Positions 27,301 through 35,266 of a stretch of DNA of 64,000 bases are shown piece by piece. Where the stretch lies: NCBI GenBank assembly GCA_016707785.1, contig JADJGZ010000015.1, positions 79,895 to 143,894 on the forward strand, in the 5' to 3' direction. The notes under the pieces were generated by a model, which was not told the DNA's origin, ran no database searches, and worked only from the letters and a program-made list of their open reading frames with translations. The stretch is from Bacteroidales bacterium. Lineage in GTDB: Bacteria > Bacteroidota > Bacteroidia > Bacteroidales > UBA4417. The stretch's first letter is position 1; every line of letters starts with the position of its first letter. Position numbers and translations under genes: made by a program.

Positions 27301-28628
27301 TCGTACTCGGACGTTCCGCTGAAATGAGGATTATGGATACCCATACAGGTATTGTCCTTGCTTCAGGTCACATCCCATATGGTGCAAACCTTTATCTCAG
27401 GAATGGAGATACTGTAAAGAAAGGTGACCTGATCACTGATTGGGATCCTTACAATGCTGTTATCCTTTCAGAAGTAACCGGTAAAATTGTTTTTGATAAT
27501 ATCATTGAAGGGGTGACCTTCAAGGTAGAAGCTGATGAACAAACCGGATACCAGGATAAGGTTATTATTGAATCACGTATTAAAACGAAGAACCCGGTTA
27601 TAAAGATTGTTACTCCGGATGGTGAGGAGATGAGGAATTACGATATCCCGGTGGGATCACATCTCCAGATCGACGATAACGGAAGTATCAAAGCCGGTGA
27701 AATCCTTGTTAAAATCCCCAGAGCTGTTGGTAAAACAGGTGATATCACCGGAGGTTTACCACGTGTAACGGAATTATTCGAAGCACGTAATCCTTCTGAT
27801 CCTGCAATTGTTGCTGAAATTGATGGTGTGGTTTCATTCGGTAAGAAACTAAAACGTGGAAACCGTGAAGTAATCATTACCTCAAAAACCGGGGAAGAAC
27901 GCAGTTACCTTGTTCCTACCACCAAGCAAATCCTGGCACAGGAGAACGATTATGTTCGCGCCGGAACACCTCTGTCTGATGGTGCTGTTACACCTGCTGA
28001 CATTCTTGCCATTAAAGGCCCGATGAAAGTACAGGAATATATCGTTAATGAAATCCAGGAAGTATACCGACTCCAGGGTGTAAAAATTAACGATAAGCAC
28101 TTTGAGGTTATCGTCAGGCAGATGATGCGTAAGGTTGATGTTGTTGATCCGGGTGATACTAAGTTCCTTGAAGGAGAATTGGTGAATAAGACCGATTTTA
28201 ATGATGAGAATGACTGGATTTTTGGCAAGAAAGTAGTTGAAGATCCGGGTGATAGCGCTACGCTGAAACCAGGTCAGATTATCACAGCCAGGAAACTTAG
28301 GGATGAGAATTCATTACTAAAGCGTCGTGATAAGAAGCTTGTTGATGCCCGCGATGCAAAACCAGCTACTGCTAAACAAGTGTTGCAAGGGATTACCCGT
28401 GCGTCACTCCAGGTTAGAAGTTGGATTTCTGCGGCCTCATTCCAGGAAACTACTAAGGTGCTTACACAGGCATCAATCCAGGCCAAGAGTGATGAACTGT
28501 TAGGCTTGAAGGAAAATGTTATTGTAGGTCACCTGATTCCTGCCGGAACCGGATTGCGTGAATATGAACACCTGATCGTTGGATCAAGGGAAGAATATGC
28601 TCGTATGCTGGCATCCAAGGCTGAATAA
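24345..28628 (+). CDS. rpoC: RNA polymerase beta' subunit
   Basis: 1427 residues, the Bacteroidetes length. The N-terminal zinc finger has Cys66, Cys68, Cys81 and Cys84. The catalytic metal motif NADFDGDQMAVHVPL lies near residue 470. The second zinc site is formed by cysteines near 820 and CESKQGVCAKC near 895-905. The bridge/trigger helices follow with QSIGEPGTQLTLRTFHVGG. It is 111 bases after rpoB, and a strong terminator lies right after it. Confidence 0.99.
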   Translation: MAFRKENTANSNFSKIRISLSSPESILERSSGEVLKPETINYRTYKPERDGLFCERIFGPVKDWECHCGKYKRIRYKGIVCDRCGVEVTEKKVRRERMGHIQLVVPVAHIWYFRSLPNKIGALLGLPSKKLDAIIYYERYVVVQAGTMANEGVKYLDFLTEEEYFDILDKLPKENQYLEDSDPNKFIARMGADALFEILSRIDLDTVSYDLRHKANTETSQQRKAEALKRLQVFEAFRDAKSRAENRPEWMIVKVVPVIPPELRPLVPLDGGRFATSDLNDLYRRVIIRNNRLKRLIEIKAPDVIMRNEKRMLQEAVDSLFDNSRKASSVKTESNRALKSLSDSLKGKQGRFRQNLLGKRVDYSGRSVIVVGPELKLHECGLPKDMASELFKPFIIRKMLERGIVKTVKSAKKIVDRKDPVVWEILENILKGHPVLLNRAPTLHRLGIQAFQPKLIEGKAIQLHPLVCTAFNADFDGDQMAVHVPLGNAAILEAQILMLASHNILNPANGAPITVPSQDMVLGLYYITKGRRTEGENIVKGEGMKFYSPEEVIIAFNEKMVDLHAYINVKVNVSEDGELVNKLTETTVGRVLFNQVVPEEYGYINQLLTKKSLRDIIGDILKKTGTAKTSAFLDDIKDMGYKMAFKGGLSFNLGDVIVPKLKEELVVAANIEVEEVMNNYNMGFITNNERYNQIIDIWTHTNSNLTRKVMEDLSKDKQGFNPVYMMLDSGARGSKEQIRQLSGMRGLMAKPQKSGATGGEIIENPILSNFKEGLSVLEYFISTHGARKGLADTALKTADAGYLTRRLVDVAQDVIISEEDCGTLRGLMSTALKKNEELVESLYDRILGRVTLHDIYHPNSGELLAAAGQELTEEICQRIEDSPIETIEIRSVLTCESKQGVCAKCYGRNLATGRLVQKGEAVGVIAAQSIGEPGTQLTLRTFHVGGVAGANIASSSRIIAKYDGLIEIDELRSVEYVNEEGKSYDIVLGRSAEMRIMDTHTGIVLASGHIPYGANLYLRNGDTVKKGDLITDWDPYNAVILSEVTGKIVFDNIIEGVTFKVEADEQTGYQDKVIIESRIKTKNPVIKIVTPDGEEMRNYDIPVGSHLQIDDNGSIKAGEILVKIPRAVGKTGDITGGLPRVTELFEARNPSDPAIVAEIDGVVSFGKKLKRGNREVIITSKTGEERSYLVPTTKQILAQENDYVRAGTPLSDGAVTPADILAIKGPMKVQEYIVNEIQEVYRLQGVKINDKHFEVIVRQMMRKVDVVDPGDTKFLEGELVNKTDFNDENDWIFGKKVVEDPGDSATLKPGQIITARKLRDENSLLKRRDKKLVDARDAKPATAKQVLQGITRASLQVRSWISAASFQETTKVLTQASIQAKSDELLGLKENVIVGHLIPAGTGLREYEHLIVGSREEYARMLASKAE

Positions 28629-28653
28629 TATTGAAGTAATCCATAATTTATAG

Positions 28654-28710
28654 AGCTTATGAAAGCGAATTGTTCATTTGAATGAATAGTCAGCTTTCAT
28701 AAGCTTTTTT
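28654..28710 (+). terminator. Strong intrinsic terminator of the rpoBC operon
   Basis: Perfect 13-bp arms (28654-28666 and 28693-28705) with a smaller stem inside the loop and a run of six T. It closes the tuf-to-rpoC block. Confidence 0.9.
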
Positions 28711-28730
28711 CATGATAAAGAAGAAAAACC

Positions 28731-29042
28731 ATGAACGACCCCAAAAATCAAAATCAGATCAATATTGAGCTTAGTGATGAAATGGCTGAAGGTATCTATT
28801 CAAACCTGGCCGTTATAACTCATTCAGGAACCGAATTTGTTGTTGATTTTATCAAAATGATGCCGGGAGTGCCAAAAGCAAAAGTGAAAGCGCGTATCAT
28901 TCTTACTCCTCAGCATGCCAAACGCTTATTTCGTGCTATCAAAGAGAATATTGCAAAATATGAAGCTCTTCATGGCCCTATCAAGGAATCGGAGGGAGGC
29001 GACTTGCCTTTTCAATTGAGTGGCCCTGTTGGACAAGCATAA
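28731..29042 (+). CDS. DUF3467 family protein
   Basis: 103 residues. It matches the DUF3467 pattern: INIELSDEMAEGIYSNLAVI, then HSGTEFVVDFIKMMPGVPKA, then ILTPQHAKRLFRAIKENI. Function is unknown. Members are often found near RNA polymerase genes in Bacteroidetes; here it lies about 20 bases past the rpoC terminator and ends in its own terminator, so it is probably a single-gene transcript. The acidic N-terminal part and Lys-rich helix might bind nucleic acid, but nothing proves it. Confidence 0.85.
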   Translation: MNDPKNQNQINIELSDEMAEGIYSNLAVITHSGTEFVVDFIKMMPGVPKAKVKARIILTPQHAKRLFRAIKENIAKYEALHGPIKESEGGDLPFQLSGPVGQA

Positions 29043-29070
29043 AAAAAAGCAGCGATGAGCTGCTTTTTTT
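29042..29070. terminator. Bidirectional terminator between DUF3467 and the cytochrome c gene
   Basis: Twelve-bp A/T-flanked stem (29042-29053 with 29059-29070), 5-base loop, T-run on both strands. It serves both convergent genes. Confidence 0.9.
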
Positions 29071-29085
29071 ATGCACTATTTCAAC

Positions 29086-29373
29086 TCAATGATTGACCAG
29101 GTATTTATAAACCAGGTCTACCTTTTCAGTTGAAAGTTTAGCTTTAGGACCCATCTTTTCAAGGATTTTTGTCCATTGGTCAGCAGAATGGTCAGCAGGT
29201 TTTGAAATCTTATGACAATTTCCACAATTGGATTTATAAAGCTCATAACCCTGCTGAAGTTCGGCTAGCGATGCAGTTTGTACCTTGTTTACATTTTTTT
29301 CGGCCGGAATATACAATGGGGTTGTGCAGGCGGCGAAAATGAATAAGACTAAAAGAGCGGCAATAGTTCTCAT
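29086..29373 (-). CDS. Small cytochrome c lipoprotein
   Basis: 95 residues. A lipobox FIFAAC gives lipidation at Cys16. One haem site CGNCH is at 50-54, and Met74 (EKMGPKAKL) is a likely sixth ligand, as in small class I cytochromes. It carries electrons at the envelope; partner unknown. It depends on a haem ligation system such as the ccmF-like gene at 9572-11980. A promoter box lies 45 bases upstream. Confidence 0.9.
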   Translation of the reverse strand: MRTIAALLVLFIFAACTTPLYIPAEKNVNKVQTASLAELQQGYELYKSNCGNCHKISKPADHSADQWTKILEKMGPKAKLSTEKVDLVYKYLVNH

Positions 29374-29417
29374 TGAAATTATGAATTGATGAATGTAGAA
29401 GAATTTACATGTTATTT

Positions 29418-29425
29418 CAAAGATA
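29418..29425 (-). promoter_or_regulatory. -7 box (TATCTTTG) for the cytochrome c gene
   Basis: A full TAnnTTTG match on the minus strand, 45 bases before the ATG. No well-spaced TTG box. Confidence 0.5.
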
Positions 29426-29478
29426 AGGTAATTAATTCAAAAGGATAGTGTTTTTAACAACAAATAGTTTTCCCATCC

Positions 29479-30705
29479 TTAAGGCTCAATTGTATTTATG
29501 ATACTTTCAAATGATCCATCTGCTGTTATGAGGATTGAGATATCCGGATTGTTTACCCATTTTGATTGGATAAATGTGCTGAATAGTATTTTCCCTACAA
29601 GGTAATTGCCTTCTTCTGAGAAAAATCTTTCGGAGATACTGGTAAAATCATCCAGGTTCAAATCGGCTTCATTAGAATACCTCACAAAGATTTCCATTAT
29701 AAAATCATGAGTGAGGGATAGGGATTGCTGATGCATCTTTTTATATTCATATCTGTAGAGGTATGATAGTGCTGAAATATCGCTCAGTACAGCTGATGCA
29801 GTCGGAAATGCACCTGCCCCTTTCCCAATAAAGAATTGTTTGTCAGCAAAACTGGTTTCTGTTTGAACACCGTTATTAACGTCATCAACAGTAAAAAAGC
29901 GACTTGTTGAATCGATAAACTGTGGTAACACAAAAGCAACGACCTTATCATTGCTCAGTTTTCGGGCATGAGCAAGTAATTTGATTTTATATCCTTTCTC
30001 AGAAGCCAGTCTGATCTCAAGTGGTCCCAGTCTTTGAATACCGAGGTTAAAGATCAGATCTGGTTTTTCAACAATACCAAAAGCGTGTGCAAGTAGTATA
30101 GTAAGTTTGTATTTTGCATCATATCCTTCCACATCCAAAGCAGGATCACTCTCCGCATAACCCAGATCCTGGGCCAGTTTCAATGCCTCTTCATAGGAAA
30201 TCTTATCTTCAGATGTTCTAGTTAATATATAGTTGGTAGAGCCATTAACAATACCGGAAAGCGAAACCAATAAATCATTATCATAATATTCCTCCAGATT
30301 CCGGATTATTGGAATACTTGCGCAACAAGCGGCTTCATAAAGGAAAGGGACTTCGTGTATTTTTTGTAATTCAAGGAGTTGCTCCAGATGCTCGGCGATC
30401 ATTTTTTTATTGGCACTTACAACTCCTTTTCCACTTTTCAATGCAGTCGTGACAATTTCAAAAGCAGCATCTGCATCATCTATCAACTCAACAATCACAT
30501 TTATATCAGGATCATTCAACAGTTCCTCCTTTTCAAAAGTAAAGATTTCAGCAGGCAGTGACCTTTTCTTGTTTCTGTCCTTCACACAAATCTTTTTGAT
30601 TTCAGCTTTTAATCCTGGTGTCTGGTTGATGACATCCCAGAGGCCATTCCCTACCACCCCGAATCCAAATAATCCTATTGTTATATTTTGCCTGGTCATT
30701 TTCAA
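29479..30705 (-). CDS. hom: Homoserine dehydrogenase
   Basis: Reduces aspartate semialdehyde to homoserine, the branch point to methionine and threonine. It has 408 residues. The NAD(P) motif GLFGFGVVGNGLW begins near residue 11. The catalytic region has SANKKMIAEH, GIVNGSTNYIL and DPALDVEGYDAKYKLTILL. No full ACT domain is seen at the C-terminus, so feedback control by threonine may be altered. It lies 28 bases after the PLP enzyme and shares its SAM riboswitch, which fits a methionine-directed role. Confidence 0.95.
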   Translation of the reverse strand: MKMTRQNITIGLFGFGVVGNGLWDVINQTPGLKAEIKKICVKDRNKKRSLPAEIFTFEKEELLNDPDINVIVELIDDADAAFEIVTTALKSGKGVVSANKKMIAEHLEQLLELQKIHEVPFLYEAACCASIPIIRNLEEYYDNDLLVSLSGIVNGSTNYILTRTSEDKISYEEALKLAQDLGYAESDPALDVEGYDAKYKLTILLAHAFGIVEKPDLIFNLGIQRLGPLEIRLASEKGYKIKLLAHARKLSNDKVVAFVLPQFIDSTSRFFTVDDVNNGVQTETSFADKQFFIGKGAGAFPTASAVLSDISALSYLYRYEYKKMHQQSLSLTHDFIMEIFVRYSNEADLNLDDFTSISERFFSEEGNYLVGKILFSTFIQSKWVNNPDISILITADGSFESIINTIEP

Positions 30706-30733
30706 TTATTTTTAGTTGAATAAGAATCAAAAA

Positions 30734-31879
30734 CTATAAGGATCCTAAAGCAGATTCCAGATCAGCAATTAGATCATCAGGTTCTTCAAGGCCTACGGAT
30801 AACCTTATCAGACTATCAGTGATGCCCGCATTGTATCTCATTTCTGCAGGAATTGATTTATGTGTCATACTTGCCGGGTGGCAGCATAAGCTTTTCACTC
30901 CACCCAGGCTTTCAGCCAGTTTGAAATACTTTGTTGAGGTAACAACCTGGGTTGCTGCTTCAATGGTGTCATTATTCAGGCTAAAACTCACAATGCCTCC
31001 AAAATACTTTTGTTGCCTGGCTGCTATTTCATGATTTGGATGGTTCTTCAAGCCCGGATAATAGACTTTTTGAACTTTAGGATGTGAAAGCAGGAAATCT
31101 GCAATCTTTGTTGCATTTTCCGAATGTTGCCTGAACCTCAGGTGGAGTGTTTCAATTCCCCTGATAACCAGCCAGCTATCAAAGGGGGAGAGTATTGCCC
31201 CGCTGGCATTCTGGATAAATTTGATTTTTTCTGCCAAAGCTAAATCATTGGTGACAACCAGGCCGGCTATCAAATCACTGTGACCACCCAGGTATTTGGT
31301 GGCTGAATGGATCACTAGGTCAGCACCTAACTTCAATGGGTTTTGGGCCACAGGTGTCGCAAAGGTGTTATCAACCGCAAGTAAGGCTCCATGACGATGT
31401 GCAATTGATGCAATGGCTTCAATATCTGATATTTTTAGTGTTGGATTGGTAGGGCTTTCAATCCAGATGAGTTTTGTCGAAGGATTGATTGCTTTCTCGA
31501 TAAGGTCAAGGTCCTGGGTGTCGACATACCTGGTTTCAATGCCAAACCTTGAATATACCAGGCTGAATAGCCTGAAGGCACCACCATAAATATCGTCGAT
31601 TGCAAGTATTTCGTCTCCGGCATTCAGTATGGATCTGACGGATGCATCGATAGCAGCTAAACCACTGGCAAATGCAAAGCCATGATTTCCACCTTCCAGG
31701 ACTCCTATTAAGTTTTCGAGTGTTGCACGGGTAGGATTATTTGTACGGGAATAGTCAAAGCCCTTGTGAACACCAGGTGCTTCCTGGACGAAGGTTGATG
31801 TTTGGTAGATCGGAACTGAAATAGCCCCTGTTAATGGATCAGAAGGAATTGAATGAATAATTTTTGTCTGTTCTTTCAT
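30734..31879 (-). CDS. metB: Trans-sulfuration PLP enzyme (cystathionine gamma-synthase/lyase family)
   Basis: 381 residues. The PLP lysine is Lys195 in HSATKYLGGHSD. SRTNNPTR (residues 44-51), the FASGLAA loop and SLGGVKSLCCHPASMTH complete the Cys/Met-metabolism PLP signature. The enzyme links an activated homoserine to cysteine, or runs beta/gamma-lyase reactions; these relatives cannot be told apart by eye. The SAM riboswitch directly upstream and homoserine dehydrogenase downstream favour methionine synthesis over cysteine degradation. Confidence 0.92.
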   Translation of the reverse strand: MKEQTKIIHSIPSDPLTGAISVPIYQTSTFVQEAPGVHKGFDYSRTNNPTRATLENLIGVLEGGNHGFAFASGLAAIDASVRSILNAGDEILAIDDIYGGAFRLFSLVYSRFGIETRYVDTQDLDLIEKAINPSTKLIWIESPTNPTLKISDIEAIASIAHRHGALLAVDNTFATPVAQNPLKLGADLVIHSATKYLGGHSDLIAGLVVTNDLALAEKIKFIQNASGAILSPFDSWLVIRGIETLHLRFRQHSENATKIADFLLSHPKVQKVYYPGLKNHPNHEIAARQQKYFGGIVSFSLNNDTIEAATQVVTSTKYFKLAESLGGVKSLCCHPASMTHKSIPAEMRYNAGITDSLIRLSVGLEEPDDLIADLESALGSL

Positions 31880-31942
31880 GGTAGTAAGGGATTAAGAAGT
31901 TTATAAAAATCCACTTACCAGGAATTCCTTGCTTCAGGGCAT

Positions 31943-31972
31943 AAAAAAAGCCCTTCAGCAAGTCAGAAGAGC
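31943..31972 (-). terminator. Riboswitch-controlled terminator (expression platform)
   Basis: On the minus strand a 7-bp stem with one G-U pair (31966-31972 with 31950-31956) is followed by seven U. Its left arm overlaps the antiterminator partner at 31960-31967, which pairs with 32000-32007, so it is mutually exclusive with the antiterminator. Confidence 0.85.
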
Positions 31973-32003
31973 AGCAATGCATAAAGCACTTTATATCTAT
32001 CTG

Positions 32004-32105
32004 ACTTATCTATTTCCGATAATCTCGGAATTGGAATTGGCACCTTGCATTTCTGCAGGTTGCCAAGGCATCATAGGGCCAGTCCCTCCGCCTTTCTTGA
32101 TAAGT
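32004..32105 (-). ncRNA. SAM-I (S-box) riboswitch aptamer
   Basis: On the minus strand the aptamer reads CUUAUCAAGAAAGGCGGAGG at its 5' end, followed by GACUGGCCCUAUGAUGCC, GGCAACC and AAGGUGCCAAUUCC: the S-box core. P1 pairs 32099-32105 with 32004-32010. P4 is 32014-32019 with 32025-32030. P1's 3' strand also forms the antiterminator (32000-32007 with 31960-31967). SAM binding should hold P1, free the terminator and shut off metB-hom. All four helices and the switch are visible. Confidence 0.96.
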
Positions 32106-32125
32106 GTTATGTAATGAACGAGCTG

Positions 32126-32133
32126 CAAAAGTA
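32126..32133 (-). promoter_or_regulatory. -7 box (TACTTTTG) for the SAM riboswitch-metB-hom transcript
   Basis: A full TAnnTTTG match whose expected start site lies about 14 bases before the first riboswitch helix. The position strongly supports it. Confidence 0.65.
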
Positions 32134-32224
32134 GAAATAAAAACCAATACGATTTACCAATCCCATTCAAAATGAAGAAAAAAATATTTTAATCAGTTTA
32201 TTATCAGTGAGTTGAAAATTGATA

Positions 32225-33826
32225 TTATTTCTTAAGCATAGCGATTTGTTCTTCCAAAGAAATTCTTTGATTGCCTGGTTTTTCCTGAATATGAGAGCAT
32301 GCATACTCACTTATGGCAGTAATTGTCAGACTGGGATTCACCCCGAGATTGCAAGGGATTACTGAACTGTCAAGGATGTACATCTCAGGGTACTGATGTA
32401 CATGAAAATGATGGTCCACAACTCCTGAATCGGAGGATACACCCATTGGACAGCCACCAATAATATGAGCTGTAGTTGCCATGTTGAATAATGATTCTGC
32501 AATACTATTCATTGCAGTAGCACCGGTTTCTTTGGAGAGGCGGTGAAGGATATCCTGACCTTCAGGAATGAAAGCAGGCACTCTTTTATTATCCTTATGA
32601 AACCTGATTCCACCGCCCAACAGGTTCCTTCTCCAGATCATTTTCATAGCACTATCAGTTGTCTGCATGACCAAAAGAACGATTGAATTTTTGCACCAGC
32701 GAGGCATAAAGAGCAATCGGAGGAATTTGACAGGATGTTGAATGGTAAGGAAAAGTTGTTTCCAGGCCCTGACAGATGGTGAAGGGTCTTCACATGCGAA
32801 TCCGCTTAAATGTGTTACGGATCCCGATTGATCATTAAATTTGACCAGTTCAATATGGGTATTCGGAGTAGGGCTGAAAATGGAGGTAATCGCCGGACCA
32901 TTATTCAATTTCCTGTCTGCATTAACAATACCACTTATGGATTGGGAGTTTGTCCTGATCTGGTGTCCAAGTAATGGAGACAGCAGGGGAAGAGTTTTGA
33001 ACTTGTATTTTTGTTTTAGCAGCAGTTCCAGGGTGCCTAAAACGCCTGCACTGACAATAATTCCTTTGCTGCGATAGATATTTGTCCTGAATCTGTTGAA
33101 TGGTGAGGCTGTGTGGATAGAATATTGATTTTCTGAAAATTCAATTTTTATTGCTTTGGTTTCAGGAAGAATCTTAACTCCATTTTTCTCAGCAAAGAAA
33201 AGGTAATTCTTGTCCAGTGAATTTTTGGCATTTTCATGGCAACCTGTCATGCAGCCTGCGCAACCATTGCAACTATTGCGCAATGGACCCAGGCCTTCGA
33301 AATATGGATCTTTGGGCGAATTGGTCTCTTCCAGGTTTATACCTACATTAATAGTTGAAAAGGTATCTTCCTTTCCCAATGATTGTGCGATTTTAAGCAG
33401 AGCAAGATCTTCATCAGCCATCTTGTTATAAGGGACACTTCCCAACATTTTGGAAGCTTTTTTGAAGAAAGGTTGAAGAGATGAGCACCAATCCTGACCT
33501 TCGATCCATCCTTTATCTTTGAACACAGTTGGGGAAGGCTCCATCAGAGCGTTGGCATAAACCAGGCTACCACCGCCAACACCGGTGCCACTGAGAATAA
33601 ACATTTGTCTGAAGAAACTCAGTTGTAGTATCCCTTTAAATTTCAGGGAAGGAATCCACAAGAATTTTTTCAGGTTCCAATCAGATTTTGGGAAATCCTT
33701 GCTTTCAAACCGTTTTCCTTTTTCTATAACCAAAACCTTATAGCCTTTCTCTGAAAGTCGCATAGCGGCAACACTTCCACCAAAACCAGAACCTATGATG
33801 ATATAATCAAAAAAGTCGGTATGCAT
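32225..33826 (-). CDS. GMC-family FAD oxidoreductase with a four-cysteine insert
   Basis: 533 residues. The FAD dinucleotide motif GSGFGGSVAAMRL is at 12-24, followed by the GMC segment GTGVGGGSLVYANAL (80-94). The C-terminal signature has IIGGCPMG and NLGVNPSLTITA with a likely catalytic His. A cluster C-x2-C-x2-C-x3-C (Cys186, 189, 192, 196) then HENAKNS resembles the iron-sulfur-like insert of cholesterol-oxidase-type GMC proteins. It probably oxidises a sterol-like or other alcohol; substrate unknown. It stands alone with its own promoter box. Confidence 0.88.
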   Translation of the reverse strand: MHTDFFDYIIIGSGFGGSVAAMRLSEKGYKVLVIEKGKRFESKDFPKSDWNLKKFLWIPSLKFKGILQLSFFRQMFILSGTGVGGGSLVYANALMEPSPTVFKDKGWIEGQDWCSSLQPFFKKASKMLGSVPYNKMADEDLALLKIAQSLGKEDTFSTINVGINLEETNSPKDPYFEGLGPLRNSCNGCAGCMTGCHENAKNSLDKNYLFFAEKNGVKILPETKAIKIEFSENQYSIHTASPFNRFRTNIYRSKGIIVSAGVLGTLELLLKQKYKFKTLPLLSPLLGHQIRTNSQSISGIVNADRKLNNGPAITSIFSPTPNTHIELVKFNDQSGSVTHLSGFACEDPSPSVRAWKQLFLTIQHPVKFLRLLFMPRWCKNSIVLLVMQTTDSAMKMIWRRNLLGGGIRFHKDNKRVPAFIPEGQDILHRLSKETGATAMNSIAESLFNMATTAHIIGGCPMGVSSDSGVVDHHFHVHQYPEMYILDSSVIPCNLGVNPSLTITAISEYACSHIQEKPGNQRISLEEQIAMLKK

Positions 33827-33846
33827 GATACAATCCTGATATTATC

Positions 33847-33854
33847 CAAATATA
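33847..33854 (-). promoter_or_regulatory. -7 box (TATATTTG) for the GMC gene
   Basis: A full TAnnTTTG match on the minus strand, 21 bases before the ATG. Confidence 0.45.
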
Positions 33855-33860
33855 AGCAAT

Positions 33861-33885
33861 AAAAAAAGCCCTGGAAAGGGCTTTT
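33861..33885 (-). terminator. Terminator after the NYN-domain gene
   Basis: An 8-bp stem (33864-33871 with 33878-33885) around a 6-base loop, giving seven U on the minus strand. It ends the NYN gene before the GMC promoter. Confidence 0.8.
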
Positions 33886-33961
33886 ATAAATATTGTAATG
33901 TACCTGTTAATTATCGGTATTCATCATTACGAGAACTCAGACCATTTGAAGGTCTGGCTAT

Positions 33962-34648
33962 TCAAACGTTAAAAAGTGCATTTACGATAGGATCATTTTT
34001 ACTGGTCCTGTCATCAATTCTTTTATCCATCATAATAGGATAAACGCACTCATCAATCAGGGCCTGGCTTGTTCTTGTAGTAACTTTATAGGTCCTGCCT
34101 GCGGAAGAAGTGGTTTCATAATTGAAATCCCAGCCTAACACCATAACACGGGTACCTAATCCGTTGATTTTGCGAATAAGGGGAACATAATCGGTATCTC
34201 CGGCAATCAGAACTACAACATCAAATTTTTTCAATGTAGTAAGTTCATATGTTTCCAGTGAAAACCAAACATCTATTCCTTTTTCCTCTGCTTCACCGGT
34301 ACGTGAATCAACCAAAAGAGGGTAATTGTGTGTTACAATGCCTTCATACATAAAAATGTCATCAATCCTGCGCTCATTCGTCATTTGAGTGAGGCGGTAT
34401 GTGTCGTCAGGGTACTTTTTCTCGAGCTGACTAGTAGAATATCGGCCTCTAAACCAATGGATTTCTACTACCTGGCAGTATCTTTTATCGCAGCCTTCAA
34501 GCTTAGATACTTCATCGCGCAGAAATTCTGCCAGCCCGTTGAAATTAATAGTGCTTTTCCTTTCGTGATGATAACGATAATAGGAATTTACTTTCAGAAA
34601 GAAAGTTCCATCGATAAACATCGCGACTTTTTTAATTTTCTCTTCCAT
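33962..34648 (-). CDS. NYN (PIN-like) domain protein
   Basis: 228 residues. The domain carries the acidic residues of PIN/NYN nucleases: AMFIDGTFF (Asp13), GIDVWFSLETYEL in the middle, and AGDTDYVPLIRKI near residue 150, which together can bind a metal ion. The family includes RNases and LabA-like regulators; this one is LabA-like in layout. Target unknown. It faces away from the gatE-gatD operon across a 618-base gap. A role in RNA turnover is family-based inference. Confidence 0.85.
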   Translation of the reverse strand: MEEKIKKVAMFIDGTFFLKVNSYYRYHHERKSTINFNGLAEFLRDEVSKLEGCDKRYCQVVEIHWFRGRYSTSQLEKKYPDDTYRLTQMTNERRIDDIFMYEGIVTHNYPLLVDSRTGEAEEKGIDVWFSLETYELTTLKKFDVVVLIAGDTDYVPLIRKINGLGTRVMVLGWDFNYETTSSAGRTYKVTTRTSQALIDECVYPIMMDKRIDDRTSKNDPIVNALFNV

Positions 34649-35101
34649 GGATTATTTGTAAATTAAAATTAGTTGCAAAACACTGCACCTACGAACAAAA
34701 CAATAAAGGGTTTGAATATGTTCGCCCACCAGACGCAAAGTGTTTAAAATACATATAACTAGACGTTGAATTAATGCAGATGTAATTAAAATAATAAATG
34801 AACTCTAGAAACATTTAATTCAAACTGAGTACAAATATATGACAACTATTCAATAACTAATATTTTTTAGTAATTATTGTGAGGACAATTTGATGATTTC
34901 CTTATTTCATGATTCTTAATATGTTAACATTGGAATCCTATTTATAGGCTATTTGAATAATTTAGAAATGGGTAAGGATTTAGAGTTATTATACACGTTT
35001 CTAATGCTAAAACTAAAATAGGGTCATTCCCTTTTTAATCTCTCTGTTTTCTTGTTTTAGATATGGGTTGTTAACTTGTGAACAATTTCTTAACATATAT
35101 A
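34649..35101. other. Long AT-rich intergenic region between NYN and gatE
   Basis: About 450 bases between divergent genes before the gatE promoter. It is unusually AT-rich, with many stops in all frames. No RNA gene, repeat or clear NYN promoter was recognised. Confidence 0.4.
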
Positions 35102-35129
35102 TTGTGTTACTTCATATTTCCTACATTTG
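35102..35129 (+). promoter_or_regulatory. Consensus promoter of the gatE-gatD operon
   Basis: TTG (35102-35104), 17 bases, TACATTTG (35122-35129), a full Bacteroidetes -33/-7 pattern. It predicts a start near 35136 and a leader of about 130 bases. Confidence 0.7.
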
Positions 35130-35217
35130 ACGCATTAAATCGGTGTTTTATCCATGAAAATACTACTTGAAAATTAAAAGACTAACTCTTTCTGGAAGAT
35201 TGAATTTTCTAATCATA

Positions 35218-35244
35218 AAGTCATCCTGGTGGGGGAAATGACTT
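35218..35244 (+). promoter_or_regulatory. Leader hairpin 22 bases upstream of gatE
   Basis: Stem 35218-35224 with 35238-35244 (7 bp, extendable with one bulge) around a G-rich loop. It would lie in the 5' leader just before the start codon and might affect translation. Confidence 0.4.
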
Positions 35245-35266
35245 ATAAGAATCAAAATATTGACAG

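Noticed and set aside
31926..31956. Hairpin with the T-run in its loop in the metB leader
   Set aside because: It needs two mismatches and competes with the better terminator at 31943-31972.
31929..32114. Plus-strand frame of 61 codons
   Set aside because: It lies opposite the SAM riboswitch, whose structure explains the sequence.
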